Shown here piece by piece: positions 1 to 10,985 of a stretch of 64,000 nt of DNA (positions are counted from its first letter, which is position 1; each line of letters starts with the position of its first letter). Source of the stretch: Progne subis subis (Eukaryota > Chordata > Aves > Passeriformes > Hirundinidae). Under the pieces are notes generated by a model, which saw nothing but the letters and a program-made list of their open reading frames with translations, searched no databases and was not told the DNA's origin. The stretch spans positions 1 to 64,000 of the forward strand of contig JAKJHU010001667.1 in assembly GCA_022316685.1 (NCBI GenBank), given 5' to 3'. The translations under genes were made by a program, and so were the position numbers.

Positions 1-603
1 TGCTCACGGGGCTTTTCTCTGCTGAGCATTGGCCTGGGCGTGTTCTGGAGAGAGCCTGGGCAAGGAGCCTGGAGCCCCCAGGCCCTGCCCTGAGGCGTCA
101 GCGCTGCCCCAGCAGTGCCCATGGCCTGTCCCTGCTGCAGCCCCGGCACTGCCACCCCCAGCACTGTGCCCGGCCCCGAGAGCACTCAGGCCCCACAGCA
201 ACAGCAGGGCCAGGAGGGCAGCGGGGCAGGGCCACGGGAGCAGCACTGGCAACACCAAGTGCTGCTGCTCCTGGGCACAGCTGCTGTGCCAGCACTGATC
301 TGCCCCAGCTCTGCCCACAGACATTGCTGCTGCAGCTGCAGAGGAGGGAACAAAAGGGGCATCTCTGCAGAATACTTGGCTGGGAGATTCCCTTTAAAGC
401 CACCAAGAGTGAAGTCTTTAATTGACTAATTCTGTGGCCACAGGCAAGGTGGCGAGAAACAAAATGAGAAATAGCACAAAGAATGACATTTCTTTATGGA
501 CAATATCAATAAAGTAAATCACAGGAAAAACAACCATAACCAAACCAACAAGAAGTAACAAAGGTGACTTATTCAAAGTGATTTGCAGAAATTGGCCAGC
601 AGT
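1..603 (-). repeat. Inverted copy of the OR 3' flank
   Basis: Non-coding. Read on the minus strand it follows the sequence downstream of the intact olfactory receptor (about 54,322-54,930) with scattered substitutions and small indels. Together with the OR pseudogene next to it, the whole block 1-1,284 is an inverted duplicate of about 53,644-54,930. Bases 1-80 also match the repeated block starting near 2,940, 33,780 and 54,860. The open frames here fall on both strands of GC-rich DNA and resemble no protein family. Confidence 0.75.
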
Positions 604-1284
604 TTAATGTTCCTGAAACCATCCAGTCATCAGTCTCCACACTGCAGCCTTGAGCTCCTGGTTCCTCAGGCTGTAGATGAGGGGGTTCAGGGCTGGAGGC
701 ACCACTGAGTACAGAACTGACAGGGTCAGATCCAGGGATGGGGAGGAGATGGAGGGGGGTTTCAGGTAGGCAAAAAAGCCAGTGCTGAGGAACAGGGAGA
801 GGACAACCAGGTGAGGGAGGCAGGTGGAAAAGGCTTTGTGCCGTCCCTGCTCAGAGGGGATCCTCAGCACAGCCCTGAAGATCTGCACATAGGAGAAAAC
901 AATGAACACAAAACAACCAAATTGAAAACAGATGGAAAATACAATGAGTCCAAATTCCCTGAGGTAGGAGCGTGAGCAGGAGAGTTTGAGGATGTGTGCG
1001 ATTTCACAGAAGAATTGGCCCAGGGCATTGCCATGGCACAGGGGCAGGGAAAACGTATTGGCCGTGTGCATGAGAGCATTGAGAAAGGCACTGGCCCAGG
1101 CAGCTGCTGCCATGTGGGCACAAGCTCTGCTGCCCAGGAGGGTCCCGTAGTGCAGGGGTTTGCAGATGGACACGTAGCGGTCATAGCACATGATGGTCAG
1201 GAGATAAAACTCTGTTGCAGCACAGAAAACAAAAAAAAAAAGATCTGTGCAGCACATCCTGTGTAGGAGATGGTCCTGGTGTCC
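604..1284 (-). pseudogene. Olfactory receptor pseudogene (OR14-like), 5'-truncated
   Basis: The second two thirds of a seven-transmembrane odorant receptor, closely related to the intact receptor at 53,389-54,321. Visible motifs are MCYDRYVSICKPLHY at the end of TM3, HKAFSTCLPHL at the start of TM6 and PPALNPLIYSLRNQE in TM7, ending in the same C-terminal WFQEH. About the first 85 residues (N-terminus, TM1, TM2) are missing: OR homology stops abruptly at 1,284 and LTR-like sequence begins. A run of 11 A on the plus strand (1,231-1,241) changes frame inside TM3, so the SYTGCAAQ segment is out of frame with the rest. The open frame track from 1,323 begins in foreign sequence. Non-functional as it stands; orientation is opposite to the intact gene. 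Confidence 0.9.
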
Positions 1285-1502
1285 CAGAGCTCTCTGCTTC
1301 TCAACTCTGGAGCTAATAAACATCTTTTAACCTGCTAAGCTGAGAGCCAGCCTTTTCTCTTCTGCTGCTGTTGACTGTCTCAACATATGGGGTCCAGCTG
1401 CTAAGCCGAGAAGCCGAAACGAACTGGATACATCTGTATCTGTGTTGACCGAGCTAGCCAGAGGTCCTCTCCCGCCCGGAGTGGGGAAAAACCAGATACA
1501 GG
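1285..1502 (+). mobile_element. LTR-like fragment
   Basis: About 218 bp with no counterpart in the paralogous ZNF or OR copies, so inserted or left by rearrangement between them. It carries AATAAA at 1,315-1,320 followed by a pyrimidine-rich stretch, as in the R-U5 part of an LTR, and ends ...CAGATACA just before ZNF homology resumes at about 1,503. No TG start, target duplication or coding part is visible, so the LTR label is an inference; the sharp limits are what is seen. Confidence 0.4.
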
Positions 1503-2266
1503 AGATGGAGCAGGGAGAGAGGGGGAAAGGGGCACTGACTTCCTCCTCACCTGCCTGCCTGTCCTGGGACATCTTCCTCTTCCTCACAGCCGTCTCTGCA
1601 ATCCAGCCAAGGTTTGGGAATGGGAAATCCTGCTTTGGACAAAAACAAGGGATGAGTACGTTGAGTTTGAATGTCCTTTTGCTCAAGTCCATCTCTACAA
1701 GTCACCAGACATCTGGAGTCCCTAATAGCCTATCAAACACCAAGAGCAACCCTGAAAATTCCTTTGTGGAGTTGCCTGTCTCTGGTCTCCCTGCCCTCCC
1801 CAGGCTGCTGAGAATCCCAGGAATCTGAAAAGCTCCCCCCTTTTCCATTTTCCATTTAGGAATGCTGCGGAGGGTTGGGGTCCCAGGGTCCCTTCTCCTT
1901 TTATTCTCTGCTTTGGGGTGCAGGGGCTCCAAGGAGTCCCCCCTGCCCCTCTCCAAGCTGTTGAAGGTCCTGCAAATTGCAGCACTCCCCCTCTCTGGGC
2001 TCCTGGGGGACACAGGGCTCTGCTCCTCCAGGCTGCCTCTGCCAGCACTGCCACTGGGACCCCCCAGTGTCACCCCAAGGGGCATTTTCCACCCAGCTTT
2101 GGAGTTCTTACTTCTACAAACATCCCCAACCCAAAAAAAACCCAGCCAGGGACCACTCAGGATATCTGAGCCGCTCCCTGTCTTGGGCTGGTAAGACAGG
2201 GTCTGCTATGGAAGGTGGGAGCCTCCCTTGAAATGGAAAATACAAACCCCCTCTCTTTGAATTACA
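1503..2266 (-). pseudogene. ZNF-D: 5' exon of a C2H2 zinc-finger gene, fingers lost
   Basis: Minus-strand copy of the 5' part of the local zinc-finger family. The exon (about 1,551-1,692) encodes [16 protein letters not shown] and then VRKRKMSQDRQAG, the short basic block that precedes the finger exon in this family. The splice donor is intact here (GTGAGG reading down from 1,550), unlike copies B and C. The in-frame ATG seen in ZNF-C just before the basic block reads ATT here. The finger exon is absent: homology ends at about 1,503 and LTR-like DNA then the OR pseudogene follow. 1,693-2,266 is the non-coding upstream region, paralogous to 32,500-33,100 and, inverted, to 5,740-6,050. Not functional as it stands. 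Confidence 0.8.
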
Positions 2267-2960
2267 AATTTGAAATTAACGGGCTCTCACGCAAAGATAT
2301 GGCAATAGGAATATCAGTTCTTCAGTAGGAAAATTAAACTAAAAATGCAGTAGTAAAAAAAACCACCACCAACAAAGCCCAAAAAATAAGACTCAGAATC
2401 CAACCTGACACCCGGGTAGTCAGGGTGTTGCTAGCAGTGCAATCAAATTGTGGCTGCAGTCCTCCTGGAGTGACAGATGTGGTTCTGTTGAAGCAATGAT
2501 CTTGTAGAAGGGTGTAGTTTTCCTCTGAAGCTCCAGTGGTGATGTAGATGGGTCTGGTCTTCCTCTATGACTCCAGTGGAAACTGGCTGCTCCTGATACT
2601 TTAAATCTAAGATTATATCCAGGTAGGAATGCTTGGCTACTCCCTCTGGGTGGAGCATCTCACAATGGGATGATGTAATTTTATCAGTCATGCAGTGGAC
2701 TCAATGGCCCATTAACAGAAGATATCTCCCTGGAGGGAGGATGGGTCATGGAAGAGATCAAGAACACTGCCCCATCTGGTTTTAACAGCTGGCCCATTAA
2801 GAGAAGATCCCCCTCAGAGATATGAGGAATGAATTGGTCATGGAAGAGATAAACAACCTGCCCTCCTGGTTTTAACAGATGGTAATGGAATACATTTTTT
2901 CGGTTACATCTTGCATTGCAAGACAGGGCTTGATGCTCCTTGCCCAGGCTCTCTCCAGAA
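2267..2960 (-). repeat. Inverted-repeat arm upstream of ZNF-D
   Basis: Non-coding block that recurs inverted at 5,011-5,740, direct at about 33,100-33,800 and inverted at about 42,690-43,440. It always lies on the 5' side of a ZNF copy and in the same orientation relative to it, so it is part of the duplicated ZNF unit. It holds a repeated stretch near 2,690-2,880 on the theme ATGGGTCATGGAAGAGAT. No gene is recognised. Confidence 0.8.
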
Positions 2961-3836
2961 CACGCCCAGGCCAATGCTCAGCAGAGAAAAGCCCCGTGAG
3001 CAGCCCCAGGGTGGCCGTGGGCAGGCTGGGGGCAAACAGCATGGCTGGGGCTCTGCAAGGTCCCTGGGGAGATGGGAAGGAGCAGCAGAGCAGGGGCTGA
3101 TCCATCCCCACTGCGCTGGACACCCCAGGGCAGCGTCCCAGAGCGTCCTCATGCACCTGCCAACAACATCCCCCCTCTGCAGCCCTGGCCTCTCCCCCAG
3201 CTCACACAGGTGCCGCATCCTTGCAGGCACAGACACGGCAGCACTGGCTCAGGAGCCCCTGTGTGCACTGCCCAGAGCAGGCGTGAGCACCCCCATGGTG
3301 TTGGTGTGGGGAGATGAACCTGAGGGAGCACAAATGCCATCATCAGCCCCTGGGGCCAGGAAGGGCTGGGGGCCAGCAGGGAAAGCACTCAGGTTTGTGG
3401 TGGCCTCTGAAGTCAGCCAGAAAGTTTGTTCCCATGAGCTGTGAGTTTCCTGTGCCACTGCAGATGTTGTTACTCAGAGCCAGGGCTGCCTGGCAGCCAC
3501 CCCCAAACTGCCCTCAGCATTTTCCTTTGCTTCACCTTGGCTTTCTTTACCCTTCCTGGTGCAAATTTCTTTCTATTGCCCAGCCCTGTTCCCTTCCCAT
3601 CCCATCCCTGGTTGCCCTTTCCTCTCTGGCCCCACTCCCCATTTCAGTTCCTGAATTCCCAGCACCATGGGAACGTCCCTTGGGGAGCAGGATCATCCTC
3701 CAAGTGCTTCAGGAATTGTCTGCAGCCTCCTGCAGTGCCTCGTGCTGCTCCCTTGCCAGAGACCACAGGCCAGGGGCACATCTGGGCTGCTGTGTCTGGC
3801 TGTGGGGCTCCCTGTTCTGGGCAAGGAGGACGAGCT
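2961..3836. repeat. Segmental-duplication block X, copy 1
   Basis: Non-coding, GC-rich block repeated in direct orientation at about 33,800-34,680 and 54,880-55,800; its far end recurs inverted at the right edge of the window (about 63,850-64,000). Open frames occur in several phases but none keeps a conserved product between copies beyond what DNA similarity gives. It separates the ZNF-D and ZNF-A inverted arms. Confidence 0.7.
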
Positions 3837-4652
3837 GCTGAGGCTCTGCAGGACTGACAGGATGGGCTTTGGGGCTGTGAGGAGAATTGAGGCAGATGGG
3901 CTGCTGGACCTTCTGGAGAGGAGGTCCAGGGCTCATCCTGCAACTGCTGCACGGGTGGTTTCAGAGAATCACAGAATCAGCAAGGTTGGAGAAGGTGATC
4001 ACCAAGTCAAACCTTTGCCCTGACACTGCCTTGTCTTGCCTGAGCCTCCTCTTCTCCACGATGAAAAACCCCAGCTCCCTCAGCCACTCCTCACAGGACT
4101 TTGTTCCAGACCCCTCACCAGCCTTGTTGTTCTTCTCTGGACACGCTCCAGCCCTTCCATGTCCTTACTAAGATGGGGGGCCAGAAGTAGACACAGCACT
4201 CAAGGTGCTGCCCAACGAGTGCTGAGCACAGAGGAAGAATCACTGCCCTGGTGCTGATGGCCACACCATTCCTGATCCAGGCCAGGAGCCATTGGCCTTC
4301 TTGGCCACCTGGGCACACTGCTGGCTCATGTCCAGCCTGCTGTCCATCTGTCCCCACAGGTCCCTTTCTGCCTGGTTGCTGTCCAGTCACTCTGTCTCCA
4401 GCCTGTAGTTTGTTTATCCTGGAGAAAAGGAGTCTCATGAGAGTCAAGGCAGTGTCAGGGCACAGGTTGGACTTGATGATGTCCAAGGTCTTTTCAAACC
4501 TTGCTGATTCTGTGACTCTCTGAAACCACCCTTGCAGCAGTTGCAGGATGAGCCCTGGGCCTCCTCTCCAGAAGCTCCAGCAGCCCAGGTGCCTCAGCTT
4601 CTCCTCACAGCCCCAAATCCCATCCTGTCAGTCCTGCAGAGCCTCTCCAGTG
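3837..4652. mobile_element. CR1-type LINE 3' ends arranged as a palindrome
   Basis: Two CR1 3' ends in opposite orientation: minus-sense at about 3,962-4,407 and plus-sense at about 4,408-4,524. Hallmarks are GAGAATCACAGAATCAGCAA near the outer ends, the 'subtle' coding remnant that reads [14 protein letters not shown] on one strand in related copies, and the AGGCCAGGAGCCATTGGCCT stretch. The flanks (3,837-3,985 and 4,505-4,652) are also inverted copies of each other, so the whole is a palindrome of about 0.8 kb. Equivalent palindromes occur near 34,690-35,440 and 63,050-63,850. Confidence 0.75.
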
Positions 4653-5010
4653 CAGGGGAAGCACTGGGCAACTGAATAGCAGAATCAATATGATTTTAGC
4701 AGAAGTAATTTATTTAATATTTTATATATATGTATAAAATTGTATTTTTATTTTATATTTTGTTTGTGTTAAACTCCAGTTATGGATTCTACCACTACTG
4801 TCCACATGTACAGGTGCCTCTCAATTGGCTGAGCCACTTGTTCACAAGGCAGGCACACATCCTTCAGGTCAGCTCATTGGTCAAGCGTCCATCATCATGT
4901 TGTGTGTCCTCTAAGTTTTGCATTGTTTGTAAACAGTTTCTCAGGCTCTTGGTTCTTGTTTTTAGTCCTGTTGTTATCTCAGTAGTCTTGAGGAATTCCT
5001 GAGAGCTCCT
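4653..5010. repeat. AT-rich repeated spacer, copy 1
   Basis: Begins with an AT-rich tract (TTTATATATATG near 4,722) and continues with unique-looking non-coding DNA. Copies are at about 35,480-35,850, 42,400-42,690 and, inverted, about 62,700-63,020. The copies differ mainly in the length of the TA tract. No gene is seen. Confidence 0.7.
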
Positions 5011-5740
5011 GGGCAAGGAGCCTCAAGCCCTGTCTTGCAATGCAAGATTTTACCAAAACAAAATGTATTCTATTACCATTTGTGAACACCAGGTAGGGCA
5101 GGTTGTTTATCTCTTCCATGACCCATCCTTCTTATCTCTGAGGGGGATCTTGTCTTAATGGGCCAGCTGTTAAAACCAAATGGGGCAGTGTTCTTGATCT
5201 CTTCCACGACCCATCCTCCCTCCAGGGAGATATCTTCTGTTAATGGGCCATTGCCTCTCACTGCATGACTGATAAAATTACATCATCCCATTGTGAGATA
5301 CTCCACCCAGAGGGAGGAGCCAAGCATTCCTACTTAGATATAATCTGAGATTTAAACACCAGAAGCAGTCTGGTTTCCACTGGATTCCCAGAGGAAGACC
5401 AGACCCATCTACATCACCACTGAACATTCAGAGGAAAACTGCACCTTCTACAAGATCATTGCTTCAACAAAACCACATCTGTTACTTCAGGAGGACTGCA
5501 GCCACGATTTGATTGCCCTGCTAGCAACACCCAGCCTACCTGGGGGACAGGTTGGATTCTGAGTCTTATTTGTGGGCTTTGTTGGTGGTGGTTTTTTTTT
5601 TTTTTTTTACTACTGCATTTTTAGTTTAATTTTCCTAGTATAGAACTGTTATTCCTATTGCCATATCTTAGGTTGGGAGCCTGTTAATTTCAAAATTATA
5701 ATTCAAAGAGAGGCAGTTTATACATTCTGTTTCAAGGGAG
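5011..5740 (+). repeat. Inverted-repeat arm upstream of ZNF-A
   Basis: Reverse complement of 2,267-2,960. It leads into the ZNF-A 5' region, giving a divergent arrangement ZNF-D(-) / ZNF-A(+) around a ~2 kb spacer. It contains a T run at about 5,592-5,608. The copy near 42,690-43,440 stands in the same relation to ZNF-C. Confidence 0.8.
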
Positions 5741-6091
5741 GCTCCCACCTTCTGTAGCAGACCCCTGTTTTACCAGCCCACGACGGTGAGCTCAGCTCAG
5801 ATATCCTGGGTGGTCCCTGGGTTGGGTTTTTTTGGGGTGGGGATGTTTGGAGAAGTAAGAACTCCAAAGTGGGTGGAAAATGCCCCTTGGGGGGACATTG
5901 GGGGGTCCCAGTGGTGTTTACTGGCAGAGGCAGCCTGGAGGAGCAGAGCCCTGTGTCCCCCAGGAGCCCAGAGAGTGGGGAGCGCTGCAATTTGCAGGAG
6001 CCTCAACTGCCGTGATAGGGCCAGGGGGGACTCCTTGAGCCCCCTGCAACCCAAAGCAAATCCCATCCTGACTTTGTCCTTCCTCCCCCAG
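5741..6091 (+). other. 5' region of ZNF-A with the first exon deleted
   Basis: Paralogous to 43,430-43,735 and then directly to 44,331-44,358; about 600 bp present in ZNF-C (43,735-44,330), including the exon that encodes the RKRKM block, are missing. The breakpoint lies at the shared triplet GCA near 6,057. The splice acceptor TTCCTCCCCCAG remains just before 6,092, so the finger exon has an acceptor but no upstream partner within this copy. Confidence 0.7.
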
Positions 6092-7093
<1,002 letters not shown>

Positions 7094-8139
7094 GGGAAGC
7101 CCTGTAAGTGCCCCGACTGTGGGAAGAGCTTCATGTGAGTCTCCAACCTCATCCCCATCAGAGGATTGATGTTGGGCAGAGCCCTGGTGACCCACATTCC
7201 CAGTGGTCCAGATTGGGAAGACACCTGGCTGGTGGTTGTCATGTCCTCCTGGATCCCCATAGGCACCTGGATGAATGCAGGGTCAGGAACATCCATCAGG
7301 ACTCTGTTTGACTTTGAAAATTAATGGAGAATAGCTGAGTTGACTTTACAGCCCAAAAAAATCTCATGAGCTCTGCCCAGTTTCTATATCTGGCGGCATC
7401 AATCAACACAGGATGATCTTGGGGATCTTTTCCTACCTGAATAATTCCTATGTTTATCCCATCAGAGCACCCAAATTAGAGGTAAAAATAAAGAAATGAA
7501 GCAAAGTGATCTACACTTGTGTCATTTTACTGGGATTTGAGTGTGAATTTTGGGTTCAGGAGGATATTCAGGAGGATTTAGGTATTTTGGGACCACCCAA
7601 GCCAAGGGACATGCCCATGATCTCCTAGTTATTGCAGCAGAACGTGTCCACCTGAGCCTGTCTGTTCTCTGGGCATTCCGGTTGTCTGTCCCAGTCCCAG
7701 GCCTGGGTGTCCCCATCTGGGCTGTCCCCCCAAAGTGCCCAAATCTCTTCTGAAGTGCCCACGCTGCTCCTGGCTGTGGATGTTCCTGTCCACCAAACTC
7801 TCCTGCTCAGTGCCATAGGGGGCTGGGAGGGGTTTTAGGGACTCCTGGAGGGACTGAGAGAGGCTTTTGTGGCTCTTGGGGGCATTTATGGTGCTGGAGG
7901 GGACTTGGAGGCCTTCTGAGGGGGTTGTTGAGGGAGTGTTGGGGTCCTGGCAGGGCTGTGTGGTTTGGAGAGAATTTGGGTGGGTCTTGGGGGAGCTGGG
8001 AAGGGGGTTTTGTGGTTTTTGGGAACATTTACATTGTCAGGAGTGGCTGAGAGTGTCCTGGGCAGGAGCGGTGATGTGGTTTGAAGGGTCTGGAGATGGC
8101 TGTGAGGCTGGGAAGGCATTTTGGGGCAGCTGTGACTCC
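7094..8139. other. ZNF-A 3' flank, no gene seen
   Basis: 7,094-7,320 is 3' UTR-like sequence related to that after ZNF-C (45,199-45,320). A canonical AATAAA lies at about 7,487-7,492. From 7,500 to 8,139 the DNA is G-rich, with repeated GGGGACTTGGAGG-like phrases; the open frames do not resemble proteins. Confidence 0.5.
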
Positions 8140-8154
8140 CCCACATCCCCAAAG

Positions 8155-8238
8155 CTGACACCAGACCCTGCCCTAAAGATGCTGCTGTGGTTTGGGAGCT
8201 CCATGTTGGGGTTCATCCTCCTGGTGCTGCAGGAGAAG
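8155..8238 (+). other. Possible membrane-spanning exon, MHC class II beta-like (weak)
   Basis: An 84-bp segment bounded by an AG acceptor-like and a GTGAGG donor-like site reads DPALKMLLWFGSSMLGFILL, a short charged stretch then a hydrophobic helix. The KML...G...LG pattern is reminiscent of the transmembrane exon of avian MHC class II beta chains, and the ACTGGGA minisatellite that follows is the sort of intronic tract I associate with those genes. Further exon-like pieces with plausible splice sites follow at about 8,328 and 8,431-8,488 (ending CAG/GTGGGA). No extracellular immunoglobulin domain is seen. The call is weak; chance similarity of a hydrophobic stretch is quite possible. Confidence 0.2.
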
Positions 8239-8579
8239 GTGAGGGGGGTTCCCCAGGGGCCGTGTGTGTCCCCCCAGAGCGTGTGTGACCCCCCATCCCA
8301 GTGTCTCCCCCTTTTCCCTCCCCACAGGGCTCCTGCCCAGCTCCTGCTGCCCCCAGAGGGAATTTGGGGAGGGGGAGAGGGGGTGCACAGCCCCCGCCGG
8401 GGGATGACCCCCCCCAGCCCCTTTGTTTAGCACCAAGCTGGGCTTGGGGCCGCAGGAGGAAGAGGCCGAGGGGAAGCAGATCCTGCAGGTGGGACAGGGC
8501 TTGGGTCAGGGCAAGGTCCTGCCCTGCACACCTGGCTCAGGTGTGACCCTGCCCCGGGAAGGGAGGGACATTCCCATCC

Positions 8580-9310
8580 CTATGGATCAGGGCTGGGAGC
8601 AGCACTTGGAGCACGTACATGGAAATACTGGGACCACACTGAGGGCTGTTGGGTGCTACTTGGAGACACTGGGAATGACTGGTGCATGCTGGGGACAACT
8701 GAGATATACTGGGAATGGGTGAGATCATGATCATGGTGGGAGCAACTGGAACCAGACTCGGGACTCTGGGGTGACTGGGAATGAGCTTGCTGGGGGACAA
8801 CTTGGAGACACTGGGAATGACTGGTGCATGCTGGGGGTAACTGGATATACTGGGAATGTATGGAAAGATCCAGGAGGGGACAACACTGGGAACAACTGGG
8901 ACCATGTTGAGGGCAACTGGGAGCAATGAGGGGTGACTGTGTCTGTACTGGAGGTCACTGAGATTATACTGGCAGTGACTGGGACTATACCAGGGGCAAC
9001 TGGGTGCAACTGGGATCACACAGGGTGGAACTGGGATGACACTAAAGGGGGACTGGGATCATACTGGCAATGACCAGGAGCATGCTGAGGGCACTTTGGA
9101 CCATGACGGGGGCAACTGGGATATACTGGGAGCAACTGGAACTGCATTGAGGGTGACTTGGAGTGGCTGTGTGCAACTGGAATCATGCTGGGAGCAACTG
9201 GGAGGAAGTTGGGGTGACTGGAAGCATGCTGGGGGCAACTGGAATATACTGAGAGAGACTGGCAGTCACTGGGACCATCCTGGGAGTGACTGGAACCATG
9301 GCAATGGCCT
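8580..9310. repeat. Degenerate ACTGGGA minisatellite
   Basis: About 730 bp of imperfect tandem repeats on the theme ACTGGGAxCATACTGGGxGCA, with a basic period near 16-17 bp that often drifts. No gene. It ends where a short coding-like stretch begins at about 9,300. Confidence 0.75.
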
Positions 9311-10136
9311 GGGCTGGGTGCTGTGGGGCCTCAGGGTGCACAGGGAGCTCTGTGACCCTGCGGGGCCTGCTGGAACCAAGGGGACATTGTGACACTCTGG
9401 CCCGCCCTGCCCGTGGGGTGTTCCAGGAGCCCCGGGTGCCCAGTGCAGCAGAGCAGAGCCCCTCCTCACAGCTGTAGCCAAGCAAAGATGGAAGTGGCCC
9501 TTAAAGAAACCCTCAAGTTTCATGCAGTGGCTTTTGTTTATTCACTGGAAGTTTTCGATCGGAACTCCGTCCCTCTGGAAGGGACACACACAAACCAAAG
9601 CCCCTCCTGACACCCCTCTCTGGCCCTCTCAGCACGGGGCAGCTGCTCTCAGCTCACAGCAGGGCTCTGTGCACTCCCACAAACACCACTCCTGGGGAAC
9701 TGGCACTGCGCAGAAGCAGCCCCAGACCCCACAGCCCGGGAACGCTGCCCCTGACCAAAACACCCACCCAACCTGACAGATCCATCCATGGCCGGGAGGA
9801 TTCTGGAGCTTTTGACCTCCCTGGGGATGACCTGGCTGGAATGAAGGAAATCCAGGGCCTGCAGGCTCTGATAGAGGAAAAAGAAATATGAGGGTAAAAA
9901 TTAAAGACGTGAATTCATCCCACAAAGAAAGGAAATGGATCCCAAAGATTTCCTGTCTAGGGGAATGGTGACTATAACAGAACATGGTGCAGCCAAGAGG
10001 AAGAGCTGCTGCTCTCAACACCTTTAGAGTAGCATCTTTCTAAGTGAAGGCAGATTAGGGTTTTTTTTTTTTTTGTTCTTAACACCTGTTTACCAGCGTG
10101 TCCATGACATGGGAAGCACCAGAGAGATCCCTCACT
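9311..10136. other. Stretch without a recognised gene
   Basis: GC-rich to 9,480, then mixed sequence. An inverted AATAAA occurs near 9,538 and a T run at about 10,062-10,075. No protein family, RNA gene or repeat was recognised. Confidence 0.4.
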
Positions 10137-10250
10137 GCTGGACTGACAGCTGCCATCTCTCCTTCAGCCACAACATCCTCTAAAGTGCGTCTGTCCACGT
10201 ATTCCATAACCAGCCACAGTTCTTCAAGGACAAGGTAGCTCAAAGAAGAG
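10137..10250 (-). pseudogene. PAK-like kinase exon relic
   Basis: The minus strand reads YLVLEELWLVMEYVDRRTLE followed by DVVAEGEMAAVS, which aligns by eye with the hinge region of p21-activated kinases (SYLVGDELWLVMEY...GQIAAV), where the strand after the gatekeeper links the two kinase lobes. The glycine-rich helix start after the hinge is changed (GGSL/GGAL to DRRTL). Homology covers one exon: it begins just after a pyrimidine-rich acceptor-like tract and stops where a PAK exon normally ends. No flanking kinase exons were found within 5 kb on this strand. Songbirds are known to have multiplied PAK3-like genes, so a dead member of that expansion is the likely origin. Confidence 0.6.
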
Positions 10251-10564
10251 AAGAGTGGCATGGAGATCAATGTGCACAGCTAAATCACCTCATGGAAAAG
10301 ACTCCAGCTGAGTCTTGTTCCCAGGTTACTTGTCAATGCAAACAGAATCAAATGGAGAGACATTCCTTTGAGGCCAAAGTCCTTGGAATCTGCACAGTCT
10401 GAATGAGAAAGGCACATCCCTGAAAAAGGAGATGTCTTAGATGGCAAGCAAGGGAAAAGGCAGTTTAGCAACAGCAGAGATAAATCCTGCAGCAGGACAC
10501 AGCCCATCAGCTGATTCACCATCCTGACTCATCAATCCCACCAGGAACGCCAGGAACAACTTTG

Positions 10565-10985
10565 ACAGTTATCCATGGGAGGGAGTCAGGGACAGGCAAG
10601 GTAAGGCAAGGGAGGGGGAGGCAGTGCAAGGCACGGAAAAAGAGGGGCAGGCAGGGACAGGCAGAGAAGTCAAGGCAAGGGAGGGGGAGGCAAGGCAAGG
10701 CAAGGCAAGGCAAGGGAGGTGTGCACAAGGCACAACAAGGCAGGGTCATGCCAGGCAAGGCAAGGGAGAGGAAGGCAAGGCCAGGCCAGGTTTGGGTAGA
10801 GCAGGCAAGGAGAGGAAGGGGTAGGCAGGACAAGGAAGTCAGTGGGGGCAAAGAAAAGGAGCTTCTGCAAGGGAAGAGAAGGGAGAGGTAGGCAAGGCAA
10901 GGCAGGGGAGAGGAAGGGATAGGCAAGGCAAGGGATGGGTCTGCAAGGCGAGGTAAGGGGGAGGTAGGCAGTGAAGGGCAAGGCT
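10565..10985. repeat. GGCAA purine-rich minisatellite
   Basis: About 420 bp in which the plus strand is almost wholly purine plus C, built on GGCAAGGCAAGG with interspersed GAGGAAGG. Pure pentamer runs occur near 10,690-10,715. Strong strand asymmetry explains the long lysine/arginine/glycine-rich and proline/leucine-rich frames on the two strands; these are not genes. Confidence 0.8.

Noticed and set aside
7867..8430. 187-codon frame covering the possible membrane exon
   Set aside because: Most of it is G-rich repeated non-coding DNA; only the 84-bp segment at 8,155-8,238 is kept, as a weak candidate.
10565..10926. Basic or proline/leucine-rich proteins
   Set aside because: Translations of the GGCAA minisatellite.
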